This document shows, piece by piece, positions 10,708 through 22,054 of a DNA stretch of 64,000 bases. Source of the stretch: Phoronis australis. Lineage: Eukaryota > Phoronida > Phoronidae. Every line of letters starts with the position of its first letter. Position 1 is the stretch's first letter. The translations under genes were made by a program, and so were the position numbers. The notes under the pieces were generated by a model. That model searched no databases. It was given only the letters and a program-made list of their open reading frames with translations, and was not told the origin of the DNA. The stretch covers positions 198,988 to 262,987 of the forward strand of contig NMRA01000176.1 of assembly GCA_002633005.1 (NCBI GenBank). Reading direction: 5' to 3'.

Positions 10708-11339
10708 GTACCGTCATTTCAATCTTGCTATTATCAAAGAGAGTGACTTAAAAGATCTTGCCAGACAAGTTTTGAAACCATTTAGAGCTTTCCCATCTCC
10801 AAATTGGAGTGATCATTCATAAAGCGAGATGTCTGTAATGTAAAGGAAACCGGTCACCTCGTTTCGGTGAACAATTTTTTCTCTTATCCTCTTATTTTCA
10901 TCCTACTTTCCTGTATAAAATAAGGATCATTTTTAGAGACGTTTATCAGGCTTCCATCAAGTACAATATGTACTTAACAAACTTGCGTTTCAGCTGCATC
11001 AAGACCAAAGATCGCTTTCTTGACACCACTGCTCACTCTGACAGCTAGACCAATTTTAGATCATTTCATTGTAGTACTTGGACATTTAAAAATGTAGCGG
11101 AATCTTCTATTGCAAATTCTTTGATGTTCTTAATTGAAAATTTTGAGTTATTCACATCGGGTGATAGTCTCCCAACAATCTTTTCAGAATTGCCAAGTCT
11201 ATTACAGGTGTATATTTATTGAAGAGTTCTATTATACATTATTACACTATCCGTTTGCCATACTAGAATGTGATATTCACACGGTTGCTACAGTACATCC
11301 TCCACTTTGTCAAGAATGCATTGTTATGATTTGGTGTGG

Positions 11340-11560
11340 TATTTTATACGGTGCCACGTTCGCGTGTCTTATTGTGTTTTTGTCACGGTTGTCACGCTTA
11401 ACACGCGAACGTCGCAATTTTTACACCTTTGCAACGTTTGCGTGTTATATTCTGATACGGTTGTTACGCATTACACGCGAACGTCACAGATTCTTACATG
11501 TTTGCCGCGTAATGTGCTATACATGCAATTTAAACGGATTATACGCTAGCGTGTCATATT
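11340..11560. repeat. Degenerate tandem repeat, roughly 70-bp units
   Basis: Units carry ACACGCGAACGTC and GCGTGT(C/T)(T/A)TATT motifs with CACGGTTGTCACGC or ACGGTTGTTACGCAT between them. About three to four units are visible. The overlapping 177-residue ORF is a by-product of the repeat. Confidence 0.55.
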
Positions 11561-11569
11561 TGTGCACGG

Positions 11570-12740
11570 TTGCCACTGCTCACTCGCTGGTGCGGTTTTT
11601 ATACACGGATGTCACACTTTTTACACGGATTACATGTTTTCCAATATTCACACACCAAAACCTGTGAAATCCATGTAAAATGCATACCTTTGAAGTACTC
11701 AGTTCGTTTGTTTGTGCTTTGTGTATACGAATAAACAATCGGAGAGAACCTATTCGCTTTGAAAGGCTATTTAGAGGAGCGAAGGACATGGAAGAGTTAT
11801 ACGAAATAAAACCAAAAGCTAACATCATTTATGATAAACCAAATAATCAAATTCGTACCAATTTCCCAATGCCAAAACCTTATTCACCAACAGCACTTTA
11901 AACCAAAATGTCATTTTCCAGAAGGTGGAAACTCAGCCATACCAGGGGGTCATAAAATTTCAAGTCACGGAATCCATAATTTGCAAATATGACCACTCAG
12001 AAAAAAGTGGGCCTCCTCAGCCTCCGCCGCTAATGGCAGCTGTATGTGAAGGATATAGAATGACAAGAGGCAATGCTCTGGTAACATAGTCGCCATTACC
12101 CAGTCATTTTTGGCTAGATTTGTAAATATGCTAACCCTTTTGCTTCCTTATTATTGTAATAGCAGCTTTAGGTCAGAGAATGGACCGATATAAAAGAAAC
12201 AACATTATTTTGACACATCAGGTGACATTTACTGTACGATATTATAGCGTTTGTTTCTGTTGCTAAGTAAAGTTTACTTTATATTGGCTCACGTATTCTG
12301 AGGTTTCTGTTATATAACCCTAGAGAAAGAAAAAAAACCAGGTTGCTGTCTCCCCCTGTTGCACAAAACAATTCTGTGTAACCATAGATGACATACTCGC
12401 CCCCCTAGTCATACCGAACAATCACAGATTCATCATTTGACCGTGCTGATAAGTCATTTTATTCATGCTTATAATCTCAGTGAACAAGTATTGGCCAAAA
12501 TGACGCACTTGGGGAACTCGGTAGTAATGGGAATTGTTACCCTTTTAAATGCGTTTTGATGAATTTCACGTTTATTTATAAAAACTTAAACCATGTTGAA
12601 GAGAAATACCTGCAGAAAAGATGAGACTCCTCTTTAAGAAATTAATTGAACCAAAGCGACGTCTAACATTCACACAATAATTTTTTATCCATTTCACTGT
12701 CTGGTGTCTTAATGAATGTACACGCATTGTTCTACTGCAG
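11570..12740. other. No confident gene; probable caspase-gene intron
   Basis: No long or well-bounded exon was found. A TTTTCCAG followed by a short phase-1 open stretch at 11922 resembles the acceptors of the 57-nt exons, but no good donor follows. Otherwise the stretch is AT-rich. Confidence 0.3.
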
Positions 12741-15263
12741 CTTTTGGCAATAGATGTTCGTCAACCCGATCAAACACCTCAGTTCGGACAATCGACGAGA
12801 GATACACGATCGACTCTCCTGGACTAGTAATAGTCCTGAACAACAAGAAATTTCATAGGTCAGAGGGGGATAGACATGGCAGCGAAAAAGATGTTGGTAT
12901 GTACAGTTGTATTAACTGATAGCCCTGAAAAAACGTCGGCTGCAATGTATGTGTGACTACAAGTACATGTGCTTTAGCGAGGCGTTATAAACAAGTCATC
13001 TCGGCATCTAATATTTGCATGTGGAGGTAGCCTACGCAGTTGAATGTAAACGACAGAACTGAGTTTAAGAAGGTTTGGCAGTTTTAGTTTTTCGTTGATT
13101 TTCTAAAAACTTAAAATTGCTTTTTTCTTTGTCTACTACAAATCTGTAAAAATATAGTGCTCACCAAATGAGTTTTGACGTTACATCTGCCTAAACAACG
13201 GCACCTCAGGCAAAAATTTGGATATGTGTATATGTATATGTACACACACCCAAACACACACACACACATACATACATACATACATACATACATACACACA
13301 CATATATACATATACATATACATATATATATATATGGGTGTGGTTGCCATCTCCGGAGCGAGCTCAAGAGAACAAGTCTGTGAGACTCCATCATATATCT
13401 GATATCTGATGTACGGACATCTGAAAAAGACGGGCGCATCGCCAGAGCAGTGCAGATGTGGACCAAGAGGCTACAGGGACTAAATGGGACGACATCTTGA
13501 GAAGAGAAATTAAATGGGATTATCTGTGGAAGATTACGCCTCTGCAAGCCAAGCTCTTCATTCAATCAGTGTATGATGTACTATCTACTCCAAAGTAACT
13601 TGGGTATATGGAGATTATCAGATGACGCAAGGTGTTCTCTCTATTGGGAAGTGATGTAGCTTGAAACACATCTCTCATCATCAGTTTTTCTTTTAACATT
13701 AATTCATCAAACATAACATTACACATTACATAAACTAGACAAGTCATTGAGTATACGAATGAGTGAGTGAAAAGCATATTCAGCAAAAACATAGCCTCAC
13801 ATGGTGACAAAAGTTTTTGTAGCTCTACCTATCTAGGATTATGGATGCCTCGCAACAACTGTGAAGGTAAAACACTCATTAGTTCATGTTTCTTTAAAAA
13901 CCGTCACTTGACAAAAGGTTGGGCAAAGCCTGCACACGTAAATAACCGTGGGGCGCGTTCCAAGAAACAAATTTACTCTCATTTTGTACTTAAGTTCACC
14001 ACTTGTCTCAAATTCAAACTTTGAAGCTTCCACATCCAGTAAGTTAATCAAACTTAAGTCAAAAACTTATGTCAAACTTAAGATCACTATCTTGAAACTT
14101 GCTTAAGACAAATTGACGTTTAATCTTAATATTGACTTAAATTTAAGATTTGTCTTACCTAAACCACTTTTCTTGGAACGCGCCCCTGGTTTCCGAATGA
14201 CTTCAACTACGCGTGAGCGTCACGATAAGACCTACACGTAAATGAGAACTATAAAAATCTACATCTGTGTTGGACATTACGATTGTCATCGTTGTTTTCT
14301 GTTGTAGAAAACATTTGCGAAACTATGACCAATCTCGGACTCGAGGTGATTATACGCCAGGACTTCTCTGGAGACGCCATGAGAGATTTTTTAGAAGAAT
14401 ATGCAGAAAAGCAACTTGATCACAGTTTCTTCATGGTTATTGTTATGAGCCATGGAAGAAGGGGTGACATACTCGGCACGGACGGGGTCGCCGTTCCTGT
14501 TAAGGACATAACATCAATGTTCACGGCGTCCAAATGTCCGTCTATGAGAGACAAGCCAAAAATTTTCGTTATAGTGGCTTGCCAGTCTGACGAACCAGGT
14601 CAGTATTGTAACTTACTTGAGGATTTATTAAATCCTGATAATGTGATATAGCCGTGCATAACCAGTTAGTTTCGTCTCACTAGGCCGAGCAATGACTCGG
14701 TCAAATGACGCGGCACAAACTAGGACCGGTCACTTTGAAAACTGCATTGCGGAACATTCACCCTGTTGAGGGACCTTGATACGCCGTTGATGAAATACTC
14801 GAATCGGAATTTTCAAGAGATCTTTTCCCACGTTGTATATTCCAACAATTAACCCTGCTTGTTGTCAATTGCTATATGAATAGTACTAGTGCAATTCGTA
14901 TGATTTTTTGTCTGTGTAAGGTTACCTTTTTGACACAGTGTACAAACTTTTATGTCATAATGTCAACTTGCAGATGTCGTGGCAGAGAACGACCTTATGT
15001 TAGACAGCCATTTCCTTGTTGGATATTCGGCCGTGCCGGGCACCAGTTCGCTACGTGAACCGACTTCGGGCACTCCTTACATACAGCGCTTGATGAGGAA
15101 TATACGTCGCTATGGAAGGGTCGATCGGATCACAACGATTCTGGAAAATACCAATAAGCACGTAAAGAAAGAGACGCAGGGTGATCAGAAAGCTTACATG
15201 TTTTCGTCACTGGAGAAGGCGTTCGTTCTGGGAAACGGTGTCCCTCCATTGCACAACCAAATG
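12741..15263 (+). CDS. Caspase family protein, catalytic domain (three exons, partial gene model)
   Basis: Exons 12741-12896, 14308-14598 and 14974-15263 join in phases 1, 1 and 0 and give about 245 residues covering p20 and p10. Exon 1 has SPGLVIVLNNKKF and RHGSEKDV, the usual caspase start with the P1-binding Arg. Exon 2 has MSHGRRGD with the catalytic His (codon 14451) and VACQSDEPD with the catalytic Cys (codon 14580). Exon 3 has FLVGYSAVPG, SSLREPTSG and TPYIQRL of p10. Caspases cleave proteins after Asp in apoptosis and inflammation. The usual QACxG is VACQS here: Gln is lost and Gly is Ser. The p20/p10 linker is very short. A GTAAGT donor after Gln-Met implies a further 3' exon, not located. 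The prodomain is not identified and may use exons at 6.4-10.7 kb. Confidence 0.88.
13230..13345. repeat. Microsatellite (AC, CATA, AT)
   Basis: Runs of ACAC, CATA and TATA/CATATA lie in the caspase intron between 12896 and 14308. The ORFs in both directions here are simple-repeat artefacts. Confidence 0.9.
13950..14186. mobile_element. MITE in caspase intron
   Basis: The ends are inverted copies: GGGGCGCGTTCCAAGAAA at the left, and TTTCTTGGAACGCGCCCC-like at the right (CTTTTCTTGGAACGCGCCCC). The inside is rich in CTTAAGTCAAA / TTGACTTAA motifs in both orientations. A second, more diverged copy lies at 21819-22051. Confidence 0.75.
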
Positions 15264-15635
15264 GTAAGTTATTTTACTATTTTGTCATTGCCCAAATGCG
15301 CACTCAGGCTTTATCATGCAGTATGAAGCTCAGACCTTCTGATGGGAAGAGGGCACCCAAAAATTGAAAAGGCGCCCAGAAAATGGGAATGACCGGGTTG
15401 TGAAAGTTAGAACTGAAGTATAATTTTAGCACGTACGTTGTTAAAACGTTCAGTGAATATCTGTTTTGTTTTAGTGGACGTCGTTAACAATACCCGCAAA
15501 CTGCATTGAATGAGTTATGAGAACTGATTCATGCATTTTCGGGAACGGTCTTTATTCCAATGTTTTACACTTGACGCGGCAATGTTTTCGTAAAGCATAG
15601 AGCTTGCAGAATTAGGGTTTGGACTTTTTACTTAT
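15264..15635. other. Caspase 3' flank or intron; nothing recognised
   Basis: The caspase frame would read on into the intron for about 20 codons and stop at 15324-15326, giving a possible retained-intron C-terminus. No conserved exon is visible. Confidence 0.3.
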
Positions 15636-15639
15636 CTGT

Positions 15640-16100
15640 TGTTAATTGGGTCATGTGACCGTGTGTGTTTATTAAAATTTAGTACAAATGTACATTGGTA
15701 GCAAAAAGGCGGTGTAAAAAGACACAGCCAAATTTTATTCGATAAAATTGTTCAAGATGAATCATCAAAAATGTTGTCACAGTTTTCTAAATATAGCATT
15801 TCGTTTTCATCTTTTAGAATTTGTTATGTTTTTTATGAAAAAATGTAGTAGTCCTATTTGTGAAAACTCTTCATCGACCAAAAGCAATACTTTAAAAGCA
15901 ATTCTTAACAGCGTGTTTCAGAACAGTGTTGAGTATCTGGAAGTTTCACGTAAATATGGTCAGCTATTTGTGAGATATGCTCTAAAATTAAACATATGTG
16001 GACATTTTTCTAAGCTCCTCCATTACCTTAAAAATACTAAAATCGTCGTTTTTGCCTTTGTTGGCAATCTGCAACGTGGTGTATCTTTGGACGAAATTAT
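15640..16100 (+). repeat. Interspersed repeat family 1, copy a
   Basis: Shares GGGTCATGTGAC, an AAAATTTAG block, AACAGCGT(T/G)TT and TATCTGRAAGTTTCA blocks with 34640-35060 (same strand). It shares the same blocks with 40330-40680 in inverse orientation. The 151-residue ORF at 15748-16203 lies largely inside it and is not kept in the other copies. Confidence 0.6.
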
Positions 16101-16487
16101 TGGATTTTGCCGCACGAATAGTGCTGATTTTCTGTTGTCGAGAAGTACTATGTGGTCTTTTAACATCCATGATTTGATGGTACCGCGCTATAATCTAGGC
16201 TAGAACAGGAGCTATTTAGTTGCTCAGAATCCGATTGTAACACCTTGGAGACAAATGAACTAATGAACGAGTGACCATAAGGCGGAATCAATAGTAGAGG
16301 TAGACTTTAGCACTGTTAACTGAATAGGTGAAATTATGATGAAAAAGAATTGGTTTGTGACAGCATGTTCGTCATTTACTTTTATCCGCAAATTTCCCTT
16401 CCTTTGTACCAGCGCACCACAAGTGCATTGAGTGTATAAGTGGTCCAGTTTAGGCAGAGCTTGAAGTGGGACTCTTCCTCTGCTCCT

Positions 16488-16488
16488 N
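16488..16488. other. Ambiguous base
   Basis: A single n in the sequence inside non-coding DNA. Confidence 0.95.
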
Positions 16489-16535
16489 CCATGCTTGCCA
16501 AATTTGGCCATTTTAGAGGGTCCTACGTACACTTA

Positions 16536-16900
16536 AATCGATACCAAACCCGGTTCTGGTCTGTTATTAGGTGTTAAAAACGGCTTTCCCATCAAATTCT
16601 CTGAAACAAAATAAAGCTCTGTAAGTCTCAACAACCCTCAAACGTCTGAAGGAAAATTCGAAACCTGTTCGAAGTCTGCCTAACAGGCAAGCGTGACCTA
16701 CGGTTTTACCGAATTACAACAGTGGGGAAAACCACGCAGCAAGAACTATAATATCCAATCTGTGACATAGGGAGTATTGAGTTTTTAGTTTATTCCTTTT
16801 TTTATCTTTCAAGATTGACGCCAATAATGCATTAGCACATGTGATACAACAAGGATTGGTTGAAATCATCAAAACAACGTTTAGTATCCTTTAAAACGTA
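16536..16900 (+). repeat. Interspersed repeat family 2, copy a
   Basis: About 350 bp, alignable with 22905-23255 and 49238-49570. All three share CTCTGAAACAA-type, CAATCTGTGA(C/T)ATAGGGAG and GGATTGG(T/C)(T/G)(A/G)AAATCATCAAAAC-like blocks in the same order and on the same strand. No coding potential. Confidence 0.75.
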
Positions 16901-17104
16901 ATAAAGTACGTATAAAAACTGTTTTGCATGAACTCGACGGGCACGAATATTCAGTGGCGAGTATTGTCTGCTTTTGTACATTTCTATTGTTTTTGAATGT
17001 ACGGATGAAGCTTGGCACATTAAACTGTCCCATCAAGTTTGAGTGGATTTCTGTAATCGACCGTTAATCCCGATAATTCAGTTGACTAGAGCGTCTGTCG
17101 TGCA

Positions 17105-17665
17105 CCATTACAGCGTTCTGTCGTTCAGTAACCTTTCCAGACGTACGTGAGGGGTGTTGAACGTGCGATAACATCTGGCTCTTTTGTTAACTGCCCAGCT
17201 CAGTCTTTTGTACCGTTTGATAACAAGCAGGCAAATTATCTCCCAGGCTTCAAAGAAAACGTATGGTGTTGTTGCACGCTATTACCGAACGCGTATGAAC
17301 ATAGTCAAACCCTGTGCGTTGGTAATCCATTTGGACAGGATAGATTGTCTTAACTTCTGTTGTAGTTGGGCGATTTTGGTGATTCAAAAACGGAGCATGA
17401 TCAGCATTTGACGAGGAATTCAGAAATGCTATTGGTTTAAGCTCATATGTATTATAATTTAACTTTCTTTTTTATCAGCCCAGCCCAGTCTGGCTAGAGA
17501 CGATCTGATCGGAGATTAGAGCAATTATAGAACAAATGAGCGCAGGCTCTTCAACCATAAATGCCAGAATGGAGTTAATCAGTCGTGTAAGATATTGGCT
17601 ATGGGAGTAAACTTCCCAACTTGTTGTTGGGCTATAGAATCGAACAAGTTGGGAGCAACGGGATG
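17105..17665 (+). repeat. Interspersed repeat family 3, copy a
   Basis: About 540 bp, alignable with 57667-58188. Shared blocks include GCGATAACATCTGGCTC, CAGTCTTTTGT, TGTAGTTGG(G/A)(C/T)GATTTT, GCCAGAATGGAGTTAATCAG and GGGCTATAGAATCGAACAAG. ORFs in both copies differ in frame breaks. Confidence 0.8.
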
Positions 17666-17699
17666 TCGTCATGCAGTTAGGAGAATGTCCCGGGTTCGA

Positions 17700-19889
17700 G
17701 TTCCAGTCCGACAGCAGAGATCTTGGTCAGACTTAGGTCACGTGATAAGACATACATAGAAGACCAATAATTCTTACCTATGCCACAAACTGACTTTTCC
17801 TTAGTTTTAAGTTGAAGAATTTCCTTTCTTTACAAGAGTAAAATTATATGAATATCGGGGTGGAAATGGGCTTATTAGACTTAAGCCCATGCAGATGTAC
17901 TTCGAAAACTATAATCTCAGTTTGTAATACTGGACGTTTCTGGGTCTCCCTGCCATCTTAAGAAACCACATTTTTGTACCATAGATCTACAGGCACAGCG
18001 TGTCAGATGTTCTTGGTTGATGAGGAAGAGACAATGCAAGTCAGCGGCATAAAATTTCGACTACACTTTTTGTAAAGAGCGATGGTAAGACCACGCGCTA
18101 CGTCGATCAGTCAAATGATAAATATTTCAGAGACTCCCAGCTCGTTCATAAGTTCTGTCATTATCATAATGTTTGTAACAGAATTGCATGAATCAAAGAT
18201 ATCACAAAGGTATAAACCTTTCATAAGTTACAATTCTGTATGCCCGTAGTTACTCATATGCTATTCAATCAAACTGTGGCCACGTTAGTACAGTGTACAT
18301 GTATGCCGGCAACTGTCGCAGCTTATGCAGTTGTGTGTCGAGTCCAAGTTCGCACTCGATTCCTAAATTTTTGAACTACAGCTCGTGATCAAGGTCGATA
18401 TTTCAAGTAGGTCTAATAACTCTAGATTTCAAGTTCGAACTCGAACTACAGCCTTAATGGTGGAATCATTAAATTTAAAATAGCATTAGACATCCATCCA
18501 CGTAAATCATAACGCACTTCAGCACCAAGTTATAGTCAATAATCTTCAGTTTGTACTTAAGTGATAAGATAAAACTCAAAAATAATTTCACGTTCGATTT
18601 CGAGTAAAAAGATTAGAATCTGTCCCCAGGGTTTGGTTGCATAAACTTGAGTTATATACGCTTGGTAACAAGGATGACGTTGTTCCTTCAACACACACCA
18701 CCGATGTTGTGCGTTGTAATTGACGTCATGCAACGATCACACTTATCCAGCGTATATGTTTTGAAATTGCAACCCTGATGAAAAATAACAGAGATCAAAA
18801 GGTCACTGAAGTGTATACATTAGGGGTTTTTAAGTAATGTAGAACATTAACGTATTAGATCAATGACCTGAAATAATATTTTTAATCAGTAATAATCCAC
18901 CCTATTCCCTCGTGTGGTACCTGCCCACGTGTCTGAATGAAAAATAAACATTCATGTACTTCATTTTCATCTACAATCGGCCAATTTATGTGTAACCATG
19001 GTAACCAGATGGTCAGGTCACGTGAGACATTCTCGCTGCGTTTAATATAGGAAGCGATCTCGGTGGGAATACCAACGAAAAGGTGAGTTCTAATACACGA
19101 AATTAAACGATCTACCATTTAAGATCTTCATCTGTGACATATTTGTTTGCGCCTATTCGTGTGCAGGATAAATGCAAGATTCAGTTTTATTTGTGAAATT
19201 TTCTACTCATCATCGATTAAGCTTAATATAAATTATGTTAATACGCTGTGGCTGGAGTCAACGGAACACCTGACTGTAGACAATGTATGAAGCTGCTGTT
19301 GTCGAATTGTGATCTCGAATTGGCCCCCAAAGCTTCCCGGCGATATTATGTTTTTTGTGTAACTACTATTTCTTTCTGTTTAGCAAAGGTTCAGCAAAGT
19401 TGTAACTACTAATCTCGGTAAAGGTCAATGTTTGTAATATAAGATGCACTGCTGGTTTAAAGCTGCGGTCGATATCTCTGTAAACGTCTCTATTGTTCGT
19501 AAGACTACATGTACACACAGCAATATTGCCAATGCGTTGTCACTGATCTAAGCTTGTAATAGACGGAATTCTGAGCCTTCCTAAGGAAAAGGTTTCTGAA
19601 ACAAACAAACGAAAAGCCTTCCGCCATTTGTCGATGGTCGAGTGTTGGATTGCCGCAAAGACAAAACAATAATTGGGGCTGAGCGAAGACAAGAATTTTG
19701 ACGTATCTGTTTACGACCCATGGGGCCACGGTGAATATTACCATTCACTATAGTTTCGTTGAACATTGCTTGGTTTTCCGGATAACTGCCATATGGGGCT
19801 TAGTATCAAAACTTCCCGTAAACGATTTTATCGTGATAAAACATTAAGTATATTCTAATTATTGTGTTTTTGTTTCACTTTCAGCTACC
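17700..19889. other. Intergenic; 5' region of the ankyrin/SOCS-box gene
   Basis: No coding exon is recognised. A B-box-like GGTTCGAGTTCC lies at 17693. A palindromic CRE-like TGACGTCA lies at about 18721. A splice acceptor (TTTCACTTTCAG) lies just before the ATG at 19890, so at least one untranslated 5' exon probably lies somewhere in this stretch. Confidence 0.35.
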
Positions 19890-21107
19890 ATGTTTCAGGA
19901 AAGGTTGTATTGTGCAATCGTTGATAATGACGAAAGGGAAGTGCAAAAATTGGTCGCTCAAAAATGTGTCGACGTCAACGGGGCGTTCGTTTATACTACA
20001 GAGAAAACACATCGAGGAAAAAGGCCTCTCATCCTGGCGTCTTGGCTCGGACATTTGGAAATTGCAAAAACACTGCTCGATTCCGGCGGCTTGATCAATT
20101 TGCCATCGGCTGAACTCAGAAGGACTGCGCTCCACCTGGCAGTTAACGGAGGACACATTGAAATAATACGCCTGCTGCTCCTAAACGGGGCTGAAGTTGA
20201 TGCAGTCGACGCGTTTGGAATGTCGCCTTGCCACTATGCCATAGAATACGAATCTCTTCCCGTTCTACAGGAGCTGTTGAGAAATTCAGCAGACATCAAC
20301 ATCCAGGATATCACTGGAAAATCACCGTTGCACAAGACTATTATGAAAAAGCGAAACGACATTCTAGGCGAAATACTGAACCGCGTATCGGACGTGGATG
20401 TTAAAACAGATTCCAACGACACAGCTCTCCATCTCGCTGCTCGTGTTGGATACGTAGAAGGTATTCGACAGTTGCTGCTTGCGGGCGCTGATACTAGTCC
20501 AAGAAACAAATCTGGTAACACGCCGTTACTAGAGGCAGTAATATACCGTCAGAAAGATGCCGTTAAGTGTCTCCTTCAATACGGGTGCGATCCAAATGGA
20601 CGACAGGTGATCACCCAGTCATGTCCCCTTCATGTTGCAATCTATAAGGGATATGGAGATATAGCTGGCTGTCTGTTGGATGCTGGCTGTCTCATCGACG
20701 CAAATGCTAACGGTGAATATCCCGCCCTTAGTCCGGCTTTACGTAATGATTTCGATATGATCAATTTCCTCATTAAACATAATTACGACTTTTCATTGCC
20801 AGCAAGACATCATGATGGAAGAAACCAGAGTTTGTGTTATGTTGCTTGCGCGAAGGGTCATTTCAATTTAGGCGCACAATGCGCTCTTCTGTCCTGCAGA
20901 CGACCCATTGGAAAGGAACTTCTTTCGACGAATCCAAATATTGATGCGCGTTGTAGTTCGGTTTTATCATCCATAAGCTCTTTGAAAGATTACGCACGAA
21001 TGTATGTGAGGAAATATTTTGGACCTGGACAATTTACTCATAAATTAGACAGGTTAGACATCCCACAGTGCCTAAAAAATTTCTTGCTGTTTTCAGAGTT
21101 AAGCTAG
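19890..21107 (+). CDS. Ankyrin repeat and SOCS box protein (ASB-like)
   Basis: An uninterrupted 405-residue ORF. Roughly nine ankyrin repeats span residues 5-305, with clear motifs such as RRTALHLAVNGGHIEIIRLL and NDTALHLAARVGYVEGIRQLL; the first and last repeats are degenerate. Residues about 361-405 form a SOCS box: SLKDYARMYV fits the elongin-B/C-binding BC box (S/T-L-x3-C/A-x3-hydrophobic), and LDIPQCLKNFLLF fits the Cullin-5 box, where LPxP is usual. Such proteins act as substrate receptors of Cullin-5 ubiquitin ligases in the cytosol, with the ankyrin repeats binding the target. ATG follows CTACC, a good start context, directly after a splice acceptor. Coding sequence in one exon is notable beside its intron-rich neighbours. 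Which of the ASB subfamilies it belongs to cannot be told. Confidence 0.92.
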   Translation: MFQERLYCAIVDNDEREVQKLVAQKCVDVNGAFVYTTEKTHRGKRPLILASWLGHLEIAKTLLDSGGLINLPSAELRRTALHLAVNGGHIEIIRLLLLNGAEVDAVDAFGMSPCHYAIEYESLPVLQELLRNSADINIQDITGKSPLHKTIMKKRNDILGEILNRVSDVDVKTDSNDTALHLAARVGYVEGIRQLLLAGADTSPRNKSGNTPLLEAVIYRQKDAVKCLLQYGCDPNGRQVITQSCPLHVAIYKGYGDIAGCLLDAGCLIDANANGEYPALSPALRNDFDMINFLIKHNYDFSLPARHHDGRNQSLCYVACAKGHFNLGAQCALLSCRRPIGKELLSTNPNIDARCSSVLSSISSLKDYARMYVRKYFGPGQFTHKLDRLDIPQCLKNFLLFSELS

Positions 21108-21818
21108 TGGTTCACATAGCCGCCTAATTGTACGGCTCGGCTTTAGCTTTGCCTTCAGAAACTGTATTTGATCTTTTAATTAGTGCTTATTTAGAATAAG
21201 ACCTAGATTGTGTGTAGCCGATCAATGTCTCCCGTTCGTAGACAAGCAGGCAAGAACTTCGTATAAAGTACTCGAGGTGGTCCATCTGCACTTGGTATCC
21301 CCACACTCGTCGGATGATAACTTGCCCTAAGAGTTGGTCACGCGTACTGCGGATTAATTAGACCTTGCAAACCGTTTCCAAACAAGTATTGTTTTAAAGC
21401 GCTACCCTAGAAACTAATTGTTTTGGTCTGTACTGCATAGGGTGGAATCCGTCTTGACCTAATGATCGCTGTGTGGGACTTGAATTATGTGATTATGCTC
21501 TGTTGTTGTAACTAGTTGTTAGAATATCGATATTTTTTCAAACCTCTTTGTTTTAAAAATACTTTTTCATTCATGGTGAAAGGGTATCATATGTCAGGCG
21601 TTTTTTATTTTTTAAAATTTTTTTGAGTTGCTTTTCGCTCTATGTGTTTTAACGAAAAGATTATACACAGAGTTAGTAACTGGGTGAAAATCCCGCGCTG
21701 AGCTCAGTCTTTGAAAAAGGGTCATTATCGATTTTGCGACAGAAAAAAAATTTTTAGGGCGTATTGTTAAAAACGTAAAGTTAATAGACTTCTTGAAGTT
21801 ATCAGCTTTCCCCTATGT
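21108..21818. other. 3' flank of ankyrin/SOCS-box gene; no gene seen
   Basis: No coding exon is recognised. No canonical AATAAA was found immediately downstream of the stop; AT-rich tracts with TTTTAAAAA occur near 21600. Confidence 0.3.
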
Positions 21819-22051
21819 CCCATTCCAAGAAACTGGCTTAAGTTTATTTTCACTTAAGTCCAAGATTTTTTTCGAGTTCCAAACTTTGAAATTTCCACAT
21901 CCGGTAGAAATTCGTCAAAAATGAGACAAAACTAAGTCAAAAACTTAAGTCAAAATTATTATCTTTTTCTTGGAACGGAATTGAGAATTTTATGTACTTT
22001 TCTCAATTTAAAATTTGTATTAGGTAAGTCCTTTCTCTTGGAAAGGGCCCC
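21819..22051. mobile_element. MITE, second diverged copy of the 13950 family
   Basis: Begins CCATTCCAAGAAACTGGCTT and ends CTTTCTCTTGGAAAGGGCCC. Shares AAACTTTGAA and TTCCACATCC inside with 13950-14186. Confidence 0.6.
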
Positions 22052-22054
22052 AGA

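Noticed and set aside
11134-11667. 177-residue plus-strand ORF
   Set aside because: It coincides with a degenerate tandem repeat carrying GCGTGT/ACACGCG motifs; composition is repeat-driven.
13819-13866. Possible small caspase exon (acceptor TTTTTGTAG, donor GAAG/GTAAAA)
   Set aside because: The exon 12741-12896 already joins the exon at 14308 in phase and gives the expected RHGSEKDVEN motif. Inserting this segment would break the conserved alignment.
15748-16203. 151-residue plus-strand ORF
   Set aside because: It lies in interspersed repeat family 1; the other copies at 34640 and 40330 do not keep the frame.
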